A stretch of DNA of 64,000 bases from Lichtheimia corymbifera B2541 (taxonomy: Eukaryota > Mucoromycota > Mucoromycetes > Mucorales > Lichtheimiaceae): contig JNEU01000762.1 in assembly GCA_000697475.1 (NCBI GenBank), positions 1 to 64,000 of the forward strand. Direction: 5' to 3'. A model generated the notes under the pieces. It was not told where the DNA came from and did not search any database. It worked only from the letters and a program-made list of their open reading frames with translations. Shown piece by piece: positions 10,294 to 22,229 of the stretch. The position numbers were made by a program, and so were the translations under genes. The first letter of the stretch is position 1, and every line of letters starts with the position of its first letter.

Positions 10294-13200
10294 CCAGAGC
10301 GTTCCACCGAATTTTATTGCTTAAACAGCTTCATCAAAGCATTCAAATGTACAAATGTGAATCTCAAGTATGTATACATTATGCTATCTCATGGATCATT
10401 CATATCGTCTAATTACTGTCATTGTTTATTATAATAGCTTCTACGCTAGCCCACATCGAAAGCATGCAAAGGAACGCTTCGCCGCTGGTGACTATGGTGT
10501 TGTTGTGGTCAGGTTTTCATCACGTGAACTGGGCGAGCTATTGGACATGACGGGTTGTTATATATCACGTGTTAAGAGCGCCCACCTTGACCTTCTCGCT
10601 AAAACATTTCCTGACGACTTGCCAAATCGGAGTCTTCATATCATCCTCTTTATCTTGTCCTATTATGCAGCTGACGGGTGTTTGCTTTGGCGACCTGAAC
10701 AAGACGTGGAGAATCCAGGGCGAGTACTGGCAGGTATCAATCTAGCAGCCAGAGACAAGACAATCATTACATGGATGCAAACCGAATTGGCAAAACTGAA
10801 TGTCAAGTCCAACATCGTGGGCCAAGAGACTGATCCAGTCTACAACCTCAACATTGGCAAGAGAGAGCTGGTGCGAAACAAGGATCTATTTCTCAATGCA
10901 ATGACCCAGACTCGTGTGGCTCAAATTCCATTGCATCACAAGCTTGTTGACCTTGAGACAATGCTGACGACTGGTATTCTCCCATATGGCGACACTCCAG
11001 CAGCAAGCGACGTGTTTTTCTATGACTATTTGGGCGTGGATGGGTTGGCAGACCCACTTACAAGAGTCATTGGTCAGTAAGTATACTCATTGCTTTATTG
11101 ATATCATCAGTACTAATGTTTGCCTTGCTTAGGGATACGTGCGTATTGCGTTTGACGGCGTTGAATCAGTTCCTACTGGGTCTTGGTATGGCACCGGTCA
11201 AGAACACCCGCGAATGCCACCCAATCGACATAGCAGCCTACTTGCGATCCATGGATCCTACAAAGAATGACCTGGCCAAAAAGTATCATGACATGTGTAT
11301 GCAGAGGATTCGTGACAACATGCCCAACAATGTTGTCAATGAAAGGGTAAGCCATCCAAAGGATTTATTCAAGTGCTGGGATATTCATTTGCCAATGTTT
11401 TTAGGGACGACTGCATCGCTGTGACCTCTGCACCAAGTCATATCACATACCCGACATGCTGATAGCTCACAAAGTGAGAGAACACGGGGTAAGTAACCAG
11501 CTCATCTATGCCTGAATTGAAACTAATTCATTATGTCATCATCAGCACAAGGTAACGATCCAACATCCAACGATGTATATGATGATACTGACTGCTATTA
11601 GGGCGAGGAGTGGAAATGCGATGAATGCAGCATGATACTATCTACAAAGACTTCTCTACGGCTGCATAAATTCAATATCCATGTAAGTGCTATCTCCAGT
11701 GATCGCATTGTTTCATGTTCTAATAGCTTTTATGTAGTCCGGGGAGGTCACATGTGAAGAATGCAACAGATCATTTGAAAACTATCGAGTTTATTTCGCC
11801 CATAAAGTCGTCTTCCACCAAGTAAGTAATATATCGCAATCAATTTGGACCAAGAACTAAATCGCGTGGCTATGTCTAGTGTCAAGAAATTGAGTGCCCT
11901 TGGGCGGATTGCAATGAGAGATTTACAACAAAGAAGCGCTTTTACCGCCACATACATAATCACAACTGCGTAAGTATGTCTACGTATATCTTGGTGCTGC
12001 TTATTAACATCATTGGTTCATACATAGGCACAAAACAAGCTGGCATGCCCAGTGGAAGGATGTCCTCGGCTGTTTGCTCGTCCCGACCATCTGCGAGAAC
12101 ACGTAAATACCATACACAAGGTAGTATCTATTTGCAGAATTACATATCAAGGCCTTATTTTCTTACTGGATGATATATTACGATGCATATAGAAGGAGGT
12201 CATTCCTTGTCGGGTTGATGGCTGCCCTAAGACATTTTTGAGCAAAGGACAAGAATACACCCACCATCAACGTATGCACGTAGTAAGTACTTGATGACTC
12301 TATCCATAGGTATGTTGCTAATAGTGGTGTGAATAGAGACGACATCATTGTACTTACCCCGATTGTGAGGCATCTTTTGGCAAGCCTTCAGATTTACAAC
12401 GACACGTCCTGTGCAACCATGAAAACCCGGATTTTTCGGATGTTTTGATTGAGGAGGAGGCTTCAAGCATAGAACTGCAAGAGCTAGTGGATCAGTTGGT
12501 TACCGGCAGTTCGAAAAATGGGAAAAGAACAGCGGCAGCGGCTGAATTGTCATCTCCTACCAATGTTGTCAAGAAGAAAATTGGCGCCATGGATCAAATC
12601 CTGACCCAGTCTCATGCAAGCGCTGATAACATACCAAGAATCGCGTTCTCCAATGTACCGATGGTAAGGTTACTCGCGATCTAGTTACCATTTTTTCGTA
12701 TTGCTAACGTTTCCTTTATCACAGCATGACCAGCTGGTATTCGTTGAGATGCTCAGGAACTCTCCATTGCATGCCACCGTAATTCTTGACAAGTCCAATA
12801 TCGAAGAAGCAACCCATATTATCACCTATGTCGAGGATCCATCAACAATGCGCACGCCATCATTCCTTTATGCCATCAATGACAGCAAGATGCACATTGT
12901 AAACGCAAATTGTAAGTCGTATCATGTAACCAATTGACTGTTTATTGATCCAACAATGTTATAGGGATTGCTGATAGCATAGCCAATGGCAGATGGATGG
13001 ATGAAGAGCCCTATAGGACAGCTATGCCACGCAAAAATGTAAGTATCAATGAAAGAGCGCGGATGATCATCACTTCGGCTAATATATATCTTCAAGGTTT
13101 TACAAGGCATCCAATTGACCTTTATTGGTAATCCGTACCTTTTGCGGTGTGTGATTGAGCGAGTATCAAAGGTTTCTGGAGCGAATATCTGGGGGAAAAG

Positions 13201-13405
13201 ACCTGCATGGCAAAGTAGACTGGACGCATCCAAGATCGTACAGGATTTGACAAGCAACGAGATTGATCCCAACATCACCATTTGTATTGTCACTGACGAG
13301 AAGACGTTTGTTCACAAGAAATCCAAGCTCAAGAATGCCCAAGTTCGCACAATGAGATGGCTGATTGAAGTTCTTGCTCACCAACGAGAGATAAATAGAA
13401 TTTGA
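10288..13405 (+). pseudogene. Copy A of LAGLIDADG/zinc-finger/BRCT nuclease gene, 5'-truncated
   Basis: Homology to copy B begins at RSTEF (10288) and continues through every later exon: 10438-11076, 11133-11346, 11405-11488, 6-nt microexon 11546-11551, 11602-11682, 11738-11821, 11880-11969, 12028-12120, 12193-12282, 12337-12663, 12725-12911, 12965-13038 and 13097-13405. Exon lengths equal those of copy B. The frame is open to the stop. The second LAGLIDADG-like motif (ILSYYAADG), seven C2H2 fingers and both BRCT-like domains are intact. Exon 1 and most of exon 2, with the first motif (FLGFFCGDG in copy B), are missing; PUT2 fragment 2 lies there instead, in opposite orientation. An in-frame ATG at 10243 inside antisense PUT2 sequence could give a chimeric start. 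Intron sequences are also similar to copy B, so the copies separated recently. Confidence 0.85.
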
Positions 13406-14830
13406 TTACGTTACATTGGATTGAATAAAAAATATTAGAGAATAGCAATAAAAAGTATTACCCTTATTCCTTCATGATGCTTTGTGTGCGAGCATATCGC
13501 GTTTCTCACAACTCACTTTCTCCGCTCCACCCCATCGGTTTGACAAAAAGGATCGGCTCCGCACATCTGGATTTGGTGTCGTCACACGAAAAAGGGCTCC
13601 ACAAGTGCAACCGACCTCTCAACAAAGCGTGCGATAGCAAATCCCTTAAAATGGCTTCTTGTACGCTGTCAGACAACCATTAGTCCTTTCCAGATCAGTG
13701 CATTGTTTCTCTTTTTCTCTACTTGTACTCATTACACACATTCACACCAATCACATTCAAAGGCAAAAGGTGCCACCAAGCCAACAACCACAGATTAGGT
13801 TTTGTATATCGTCAATCTTGTAACCACGAGTGAAGCCACGCGCTCTCAAATAATGCAGTTTGGATGGTGACAGTAACAACAGCAATATCAGCAGCAGGAA
13901 TAATGATATCAACAGCCGTAAAAACAGGATTTGAAGGACGTGATAAGGGATCCACGTAATACCAGCCTTATCGCACGAACGCCCATCATCACAGCAACAT
14001 GATGATGGTCAACCCGCTATCGCTTGTCAACGATTACAATCGGTTGGTATTCCGAGATATCTAGCTTTTTGCTACAATCAGATTTATTTCACATGTGGCA
14101 GTGCAGTTACGATTCTCGAGATCCAGAACCAAAAAACCACGAGGACACTTGTTGGGATGAGCACGAGAGCATTTGTTGCATATAGCCAAGAAGGAATGCA
14201 TGATTGGGATCTTTAGGGCATACGCTGTTTTCACTTTTTTTTTTCAGTAATAAAGATCATCCCTTTTTATCTTACGCTCTCATTTTTCTGCCATGGATCA
14301 TTATGTCATGCCATCCTTTTTCGTGGGTGCACGCGTTTTCCCGGAAGCATTTTAAAAGTCCACGTATGCAGAAACAAATGTGGAGAGGTCGGGATGGCTT
14401 AATAGTAACCGCGGAAAGGGTCCCAAGATGAAGGCTACATACACCCCTTTTACCTCATCATGTGGATGTGTTTGGGATGTTGTACGAGAGTGAAAGAATA
14501 TAGAAACATTTGAACCTATTGAACCAGTGAGAATCGAGATGAATAGTATACAAAAGGAACGTGTTGGATTGTGTTGCATTCCCTGTATGTGGGGGTGAAT
14601 CTCATCGGCCACAGGTCCACGCTGTAAGTTTCAGATCGGAAACTCTAATTCACTCGTTAAGCGAGATCCCGCTGCCCGTAATCGGCCGACACGCTATAGA
14701 TCTCAGCAACTCTATTCCCATAAAGTTTCGATCCGAGATCGTTTGATTGGTCCACAAGCATTGCTAACACAAACGGGCTTTGGTTTTTTGTTTGACAGCC
14801 TTCTTTCGATTTCCCTCCCCCATCCCCTTT
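13406..14830. other. Intergenic region upstream of PUT2
   Basis: About 1.4 kb between the 3' end of copy A and the PUT2 promoter. No PUT2 3'-end sequence is found here, although the element model would predict one next to copy A, so the partner has been lost. Open frames are short and unsupported. Confidence 0.5.
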
Positions 14831-14836
14831 TCAACA

Positions 14837-14843
14837 TATAAAA
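14837..14843 (+). promoter_or_regulatory. TATA box of PUT2
   Basis: TATAAAA lies about 60 bp before the PUT2 ATG at 14903, in a T- and C-rich leader. Confidence 0.6.
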
Positions 14844-14902
14844 GGACCATCCCATTAGCTTTCCAACTTTTTTTCTTCTTTTTCATCATCAACTTTCCAG
14901 CA

Positions 14903-16740
14903 ATGGCTTACACTCAAACTCCCTCGCTCGCTCAATTCAAGCTCCCTGTTATCGAAAATGAGCCTATGGTATGTATATCAGGGCATGTGTGTGTATATAT
15001 ACGCGTGAATGTATATACACGTAATGCATGTTTGTTTACTCAGCATGACACTCATTCCCATTTTTTTCTCTTGTAGCTCAACTATGCTCCTGGTTCCCCT
15101 GAGCGTCAAAAGCTTGAAGCTGCTCTCGAGGAGATGCGTGCTCAAGGTCCCTATGAGGTCCCTGTTGTGATCAACGGTGAAAAGATCTACACTGGCAAGA
15201 CCAACAAGCAACTCAACCCCTCTGACAAGAGCGTTCTTTGCACCTACCATGAAGCTGATGCTGCTTTGACCCAAAAGGCTATTGATGGTACCCTTGCTGC
15301 TAAGGCTGCTTGGGAATCTCTTCCTTTCAACGACCGTCTTGCTGTCTTCCTTAAGGCTGCTGACTTGCTTTCCTCCAAGTACAGGTATGTATTGAAATCA
15401 TGGTGAAGGATGGAATAAAAAATGGGATGGCATGTACTTATATATATCTTGACTATAGATACAAGATGATGGCTGCTACCATGTTGGGTCAAGGCAAGAA
15501 CGCTTGGCAAGCTGAGATTGATGCTGCTGCCGAGTTGTGCGATTTCTTCCGTTTCAACTGCAAGTACGCTGAAGAGTTGTATCAACAACAACCTCCCAAG
15601 AATGCTCCTGGTGTCTGGAACCGTGTTGAATTCCGTGCCCTTCCTGGTTACACCTTGGCTATCACTCCCTTCAACTTCACTGCCATTGCTGGTAACTTGC
15701 CTGGTGCTCCCGCTTTGATGGGTAACGTTGTTGTGTGGAAGCCATCTCCTTCTGCTGTCTACTCCAACTACCTTGTTTACCAATTGCTCGAGGAAGCTGG
15801 TCTCCCCGCTGGTGTCATTCAATTCGTTCCAGGTCCTGCTGAGGAAATTTGTGCTACCGCTCTTGCTAGCCCAGACTTCTCTTGCCTTCACTTCACTGGC
15901 TCCACTCACGTTTTCCGTAAGTTGTGGAAGGATATCGGTAACAACATCGACAACTACAAGAGTTATCCTCGTATTGTTGGAGAAACTGGTGGCAAGAACT
16001 ATCATCTGCTTTCCACGGATCTCGATGCCTCTGGTGTCCGTCATGCTGCCCTCCAAACTATCCGTGGTGCTTTTGAGTTCCAAGGCCAAAAGTGCTCTGC
16101 TACCTCTCGTTGCTATGTCCCTGAGAGCAAGTTTGAAGAGTTCAGGGGTCACCTTCTTGCTGAGCATGCTAAGATCACTCAAGGTCCTGTTCAAGAATTC
16201 CAACACTTTATGGGTCCTGTGATCAACCAATTTGCCTTTGATAAGATCAAGTCTTACATTGACTATGCTGCCAACGATGCTGAGTGCGAAATCCTTGCTG
16301 GTGGCAAGTACGATGACTCCAAGGGTTACTACATTGAACCTACCATCATCCTTACCAAGAACAAGTTCACCAAGACCATGGTTGAGGAAATCTTCGGTCC
16401 TGTTATTACCATCTATGTCTACGAGGATGCTGAATTTGAGGAAACTTGCAAGTTGATTGGTGAGACCACCCAATATGCTCTTACTGGTGCTGTCTTTGCC
16501 AAGGAACGTCACAACGTTGTCAAGGCATCCAACTTGCTTCGCAACACCGCTGGTAACTTTTACATCAACGACAAGTCTACTGGTGCTGTTGTTGGTCAAC
16601 AACCCTTCGGTGGTGCTCACGCTTCTGGTACCAACGACAAGGCTGGTAGCTTTGCTTTGCTCACTCGCTTCGTTTCCATGCGCTCCATCAAGGAAAACTT
16701 TGTTCCTATTGAAGGCTTTGCTTACCCCTCCAACCAGTAA
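14903..16740 (+). CDS. PUT2: Delta-1-pyrroline-5-carboxylate dehydrogenase (proline catabolism)
   Basis: Three exons (14903-14968, 15077-15384, 15459-16740) give 551 residues, the usual family length. The enzyme oxidises pyrroline-5-carboxylate/glutamate semialdehyde to glutamate with NAD, the second step of proline breakdown, normally in mitochondria. Visible aldehyde dehydrogenase features are the FNFTAIAGNLPGAPALMGN cofactor segment, the HFTGST loop, the catalytic-region motif GETGGKN, the catalytic cysteine in GQKCSATSR, EEIFGPV, and the C-terminal QPFGGAHASGTNDKAG. Both introns lie in the 5' half; the 3' half from 16018 is one open exon. That 3' part, with about 100 bp of untranslated region, recurs at 21265-21987 and partly at 10100-10293. 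By the homing model the present 3' end was supplied by the adjacent element. The gene converges on nuclease B, 280 bp away. The start is the first ATG after the TATA box. Confidence 0.95.
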
Positions 16741-19700
16741 ATATCCGCATCCATCATGCTTTAGTAGAATGACAAAGAAACAGCTTTATCCCATATGATT
16801 GTATATAGAAAATCAAAATAAAACCATTAGCATTCATCATTTATACTTGCCGTTTTTATTCATTTGCTTATAGCATGTGAGGGTGCGCGTATCTTTTATA
16901 ATATGTGGAAGGAAAGGCTAATTGAAAAACTGGGTAGCACCTCTGGTCAGGAATAATCGTAATCTTCTTTTATTGCTTATCTCTAATACTATGGGTTCGA
17001 ACTACTAATATAAATGAAATCAAATTCTGTTGATCTCCCGTTGATGGGCAAGAACTTCAATCAGCCATCTCATTGTACGAACTTGGGCATTCTTGAGCTT
17101 TGGTTTCTTATGAACAAATGTCTTCTCGTCGGTGACAATACAAATGGTGATGTTGGGATCAATCTCGTTGCTTGTCAAATCGTGTACGACCTTGGATGTG
17201 TTTAGTCTACTTTGCCATGCAGGTCTCTTTCCCCAGATATGCGCTCCAGAAACTTTTGAAGCTCGCTCAATCGCATTTCGCAAAGGATACGGATTACCAA
17301 TAAAGGTCAATTGGATGTCTTGTAAGACCTTGAAGACATATATATTAGCCAAACGCACTAATCCTCTGATCATCATGAATACTTACATCTTTGCGTGGTG
17401 TTGCTGCCTTGTAGGGCTCTTCATCCATCCATCTGCAGTTGACTATGCTATCAGCAATCCCTGTAACATTGTTAGACTATTGAGAAGTCAATCGGTGACA
17501 CGATAATACTTACAATGTGTGTTTACGATGTGCATTGTGCTGTCGTTGATGGCATAAAGGAATGATGGTGTGCGCATTGTTGATGGATCCTCAATGTAGG
17601 TGACCACATGGGTTGCTTCTTCAATATAGGACTTGTCAAGGATTATGGTGGCATTCAATGGAGAGTTCTTGATCATCCCAACAAATACTAGCTGATCATG
17701 CTGCGATAAAGAAGAATGTTAGCGGTATGAAAATTGTAAGTAGTTCGAAAGTAATCTTACCACCGGTACGTTGGAGAATACAATTCTTGGTACGTTGTCA
17801 CCACTTGCATGATTCTGTGTCAGGAGTTGATCCATGGCGCCAACTTTCTTCTTGGCAGCATTGGTAGAAGATGGCAATCCGGCTTCTGTCGCTGTTCTTT
17901 TCCCACTCTTCGAATCGTTGGTAGCCAATTGATCCACTAGCTCTTGTAGGTCCTTGCTTGAGGCCTCCTCCTCGACCAAAACATCTGATAGATCTGGGTT
18001 TTCGTGGTTGCACAAGACGTGCCGTTGCAGATCTGAAGGCTTGCCAAAAGATGCCTCACAACCGGGATGAGTGCAGTGATGTCGTTTCTATTCACATCGC
18101 CCATTAATAGCATATTCCGAGAAATCCACCAGGCACTTACCACATGCATCCGTTGATAATGGGTGTATTCTTGTCCTTGACTGTAAAAAGTGGCATCACA
18201 ACCATCGACCCGACAAGGTACTTCTTCTCTCTAAATGAATCATACGTATCGTATAATGAGAAAATAAGGCGTGGTATGCAATTCTGCAAGTAGATACTAC
18301 CTTGTGGATGCTGTCAACATGGTCCCTTAGATGATCGTGACGAAGAAATAACCGGGTGCATCCCTCAATTGGACATTGCAACTTGTTTTCGGCCTGGGTA
18401 TGAATGAATGGTGTTAATAAACAATGCTGGAAGATACAGGAACTACTTACACAATTGTGATTGTGCACATGGCGGTAAAACCTTTTCTTCGTTGTAAACG
18501 TCTTATCACAATGCTCCCAAGGGCACATGATTTCTTCACACTAGATGTATACGCGCAATTTAGTTCATAATCCAAATCGACTGGGGCATATACTTACTTT
18601 GTGCGTTACGACCTTGTGGGAGTAATAAGTGCGGTAGTTCTCGAAGGTTTCATTACATTGCTCACAAGGAATTTCACCGGACTACACACATTTGTTAAAA
18701 CATGCATGAATGCGATCAGTGGAAATAGAACTTACATGAAGGTTGAACTTATGCAGCCGTAACGTAGTCTTTGTTGATAACACCATTTCGCATTCATCGC
18801 ATTTCCACTCCTCCCCCTAAGTGCAGTCAGTATCATCATACATCATTGGATGTTGGATCGTTACCTTGTGCTAATGGTAATATGATGAATTAGTTTCATT
18901 TCAGACATAGATGAGCTGGTTACTTACCCCGTGTTCTCTCACTTTGTGGGCTATCAACATGTCGGGCCTGTGATATGACTTGGTGCAAAGGTCACAGCGA
19001 TGCAGTCGTCCCTAAAACATTGGCAGATGAATATCCCAGCACTTGAATAAATCCTTTGGATGGCTTACCTTTTCATTGACAACATTGTTGGGCATGTTGT
19101 CACGAATCCTCTTCATACACATGTCGTGATACTTTTTGGCCAGGTGGTTCTTTCTGGGGTTGACTGATCGCAAGTAGGCTGCTATCTTGACTGGGTGACA
19201 TTCGCGGGTGTTCTTGACCGGTGCCATACCAAGACCCAGTAGGAAATGATTCAACGCCGTCAAACGCAATACGCACGTATCCCTGAGCAAGGCAAACATT
19301 AGCATTGATGATATGGGTAAAGCAGTGAATATACTTACTGTCCAACCACTCTTGTAAGTGGGTCTATCAATCCATCGACTCCCAGATAATCATAGAATGA
19401 AACATCGCTTGCTGCTGGAGTGTCGCAATATGGGATTATGCCAGTCTTCAATATTGTCTCGAGATCAATAAGCTTGTCATGCAATGGAATTTGAGCCATA
19501 CAGGTCTTTCCAATTGCAGCGAGAAATAAGTCCTTGTGTCGCACCAGCTCCCTCTTGCCAATGTTGAGGTTGTAGACCGGATCAGTCTCTTGGCCCACGA
19601 TGTTGGACTTGACATTCAGTTTCGCCAATTCGGTTTGCATCCATATAAGCATTGTCTTGTCTCTGGCAGCTAGATTGATACCTGCCAGTACTCGCCCTGG

Positions 19701-21264
19701 ATTCTCCACGTCTTGTTCAGGTCGCCAAAGCAAACACCCATCAGCTGCATAATACCATAAGATAAAGAGGATGATATGAAGACCCCGATTTGGCAAGTCG
19801 TCGGGAAATGTTATGGCGAGAAGGTCAAAATCGGCGTTCTTGATGCGGGATGAGGAACAGCCCGTCATATCCAATAGCTCACCCAATTCACGGGAACTGA
19901 ATTCGATCGTAACAACGCCGTAATCACCAGCAGCGTAGCGCTCCTTTACTTCCTCTTGAGGAGGGTGTGGATAGAATCTGTAAAAAATCAAGTAAACAAT
20001 AAGAATTAAGAAATTCCAGTTGACATACTACGTACTTGAGGTTCCTGTTTGTGCATTTAAGAGATTTGATGAAAGTATCCAACCAATAAAACTCTGTCGA
20101 ACGCTGTACAATGCCTCGTTTGTGTTTACAGTTGCAACCATCACCACAAAAGAAGCCCAAGAAACATGATCGATGGACGCTTAGCTTGTCATTCAATATA
20201 CCGATCAACGTGAGGGAATCAGTGGGTGCTTTATGCACTGTGGTGTGCATCATTTGCATGTCGTTTTGGGGTGTGTACGATGTGGTATGTGAGAGCGTAG
20301 GTCTTGTAGTCAGGTACGATCTTTTTGGACGTTTTCTAGCTGTGAGCGTCGGTACATGGGGTACAGGAGGCGTGTTAATATCATGCTGGTCATCGCAAAC
20401 CATATCTTCATCATGGTGGTCGATGTAGTATTCGTCATCGCATATCATGTCCTCATCACTGGGGTCGATGTATTCGTCATCATAGGCCATATCTTCATCC
20501 CCGTAGTCGTTCAATGTGTCAACGCAGGTCATGTCTTCATCATTGTCATGGATGAATTCGTTTCCACATGCCATATTTTGTTCATACAGCGTCGTCTGCT
20601 CAGCACTATCGTCAGTAGCTGTGCTTTCGAATATCATCTTATCGATATCATGCTTAGACGATATTTCGAGCTCGTATTCATCGTACATAGCGTTCACGTC
20701 ATCGTATTCATCATCATCGTCTGATCCATCATCCTCCAGCAATATTTCATCGTAGAACAGAGGGTCGTTTTCCTTTGGTGGGTTGGAACCTATATTATAT
20801 ACGTATCATCGTTATTCATGCACGCTTCTAACATGATGAGCTTTTACATACAAGGCGATTTTTGGGTAGTACTACACCATTCCATCTTGTCATGAATGGA
20901 GTTGAAAGTCGAAAAAAAAGATGAAGGAAATGGTGGTGTGGTGATATTTTATCATTATCACAATACAATGTACCTCATCATGTGATCGTATCAATGGCCA
21001 TTGTCACCATTGTCGAATATACAGAGGAGGGAGCTCCATTCATCTTTATGATCGAATCTGTAACAAAGAGCCTTTGTTCTAACGAAAAAAAGAAGGTCCC
21101 TGCTGCTTCCATTCAGACTGACATCGCCATATATTTGCCGGTCCCAAAACACATGTTGTTTTAATGCACTGCAAATCGGCAACTATATAAATGCATACAC
21201 GTAAAGAATGGAAGGTGTATTCAAGAGTCAAATAATAACATAGTAAAGATATAAAATATGAAAA
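16018..21264. mobile_element. Putative homing element, unit B: PUT2 3' end plus nuclease gene (WHO-like organisation)
   Basis: Position 16018 in PUT2 and position 21265 in the displaced copy begin the same sequence (GATCTCGATGCC). Every following position up to the stop codon (16740 and 21987) keeps the offset of 5,247 bp. The repeat unit is therefore 5,247 bp: 723 bp of PUT2 3' coding sequence, its 3' untranslated region, the convergent nuclease B gene and about 380 bp of nuclease upstream sequence. WHO elements of Torulaspora and Lachancea home into FBA1 and replace its 3' end in the same manner. The present assignment by analogy is inference. Confidence 0.75.
17020..20885 (-). CDS. Nuclease copy B: LAGLIDADG-like, seven C2H2 zinc fingers and tandem BRCT-like domains
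   Basis: Fifteen exons (20852-20885, 20036-20789, 19339-19977, 19069-19282, 18928-19011, 6-nt microexon 18865-18870, 18736-18816, 18598-18681, 18451-18540, 18301-18393, 18141-18230, 17761-18087, 17514-17700, 17387-17460, 17020-17328) join in frame to 1,021 residues. Residues 1-150 are acidic with DEDMxCDDE-type repeats. LAGLIDADG-like helices are FLGFFCGDG (221-229) and ILWYYAADG (335-343), each keeping the DG pair whose aspartate binds catalytic metal in this family. The second is followed by NLAARDKT...WMQTELAKLNVKSN...YNLNIG, which resembles the family's core. Seven C2H2 fingers occupy about 550-760, nearly one exon each. BRCT-like domains fill about 810-1021 (tryptophans in W-IADSIV and RWLIEVL). 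Likely a site-specific nuclease acting on PUT2; fingers would aid DNA recognition. Nuclease assignment rests on motifs; finger and BRCT calls are firmer. This is the only copy with all parts. Confidence 0.8.
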
Positions 21265-21987
21265 GATCTCGATGCCTCTGGTGTCCGTCATGCTGCTCTT
21301 CAAACCATTCGTGGCGCTTTCGAATTCCAAGGTCAAAAGTGCTCTGCCTGCAGCCGTGTTTATACGCCAAAGAGCAAGTATGAGGAGTTCAAGGGCTATC
21401 TTCTTGCTGAACATGCCAAGATCTCTCAAGGAGCTGTTCAAGAGTTCAACCACTTCATGGGTCCTGTGATCAACCAATTTGCCTTTGACAAGATCAAGTC
21501 CTACATTGATTATGCTGCATCCAGCGATGACTGCAAGATTATTGCTGGTGGCAAGTATGATGACTCCAAGGGTTACTTCATCGAGCCTACCATCATTGAG
21601 ACCACCAACCCCCACACCAAGACCATGGTTGAGGAAATCTTTGGTCCTGTGGTGACTATGTATGCATACGATGATGACAAGGTGGAGGAAACCGCCAAGT
21701 TGATTGGTGAGACCACCCAATATGCTCTCACTGGCGCTGTCTTTGCTAAGGAACGTAACAACGTCGTCAAGGCATCCAACTTGCTCCGTAACACCGCTGG
21801 TAACTTTTACATCAACGACAAGTGTACTGGTGCCGTTGTTGGTCAACAACCCTTCGGTGGTGCTCACGCTTCTGGTACCAACGACAAGGCTGGTAGCTTT
21901 GCTTTGCTCACTCGCTTCGTCTCCATGCGCTCTGTCAAGGAAAACTTTGTTCCTATTGAAGGCTTTGCTTACCCCTCCAACCAGTAA
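21265..21987 (+). pseudogene. Displaced 3' end of PUT2 (fragment 1), frame still open
   Basis: 241 codons aligned without net gaps to 16018-16740, with no stop until the native one. It contains the catalytic cysteine motif (GQKCSACSR) but has no start, cofactor-binding half or promoter, so it cannot make an enzyme. Divergence is uneven: the first 32 bp are identical to the intact gene, the next 450 bp differ often (SRVYTPKSKYEEFKGY against SRCYVPESKFEEFRGH), and the last 150 bp plus about 100 bp of 3' untranslated region are almost identical. Just before it, AAATATGAAAA replaces the PUT2 sequence CTTTCCACG, which marks a sharp junction. It is convergent with nuclease C, 242 bp away. Confidence 0.9.
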
Positions 21988-22229
21988 ATATCCGCATCCA
22001 TCATGCTTTAGTAGAATGACAAAGAAACAGCTTTATCCCATATGATTGTATATAGAAAATCAAAATAAAACCATTAGCATTTATCATCTATACTTGTCAT
22101 GTTCGTTTGATTGTTTATAGGATGTCTAAATAGGATGACCCAGCCGCTTTACTTTGCAAATGATTATGGTGTGAAAGCGAACGATTTATTGCTATTCTCT
22201 AATCTCCTATTCGATCCAATGTAATGTAA

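Noticed and set aside
15244..16620. 458-codon open frame antisense to PUT2
   Set aside because: It mirrors the strongly biased codon use of the PUT2 exon, has no domain, and the sense frame is a clear enzyme.
21079..21867. Open frame antisense to the displaced PUT2 fragment
   Set aside because: It is the counterpart of the antisense frame in the intact gene and extends into unrelated sequence.
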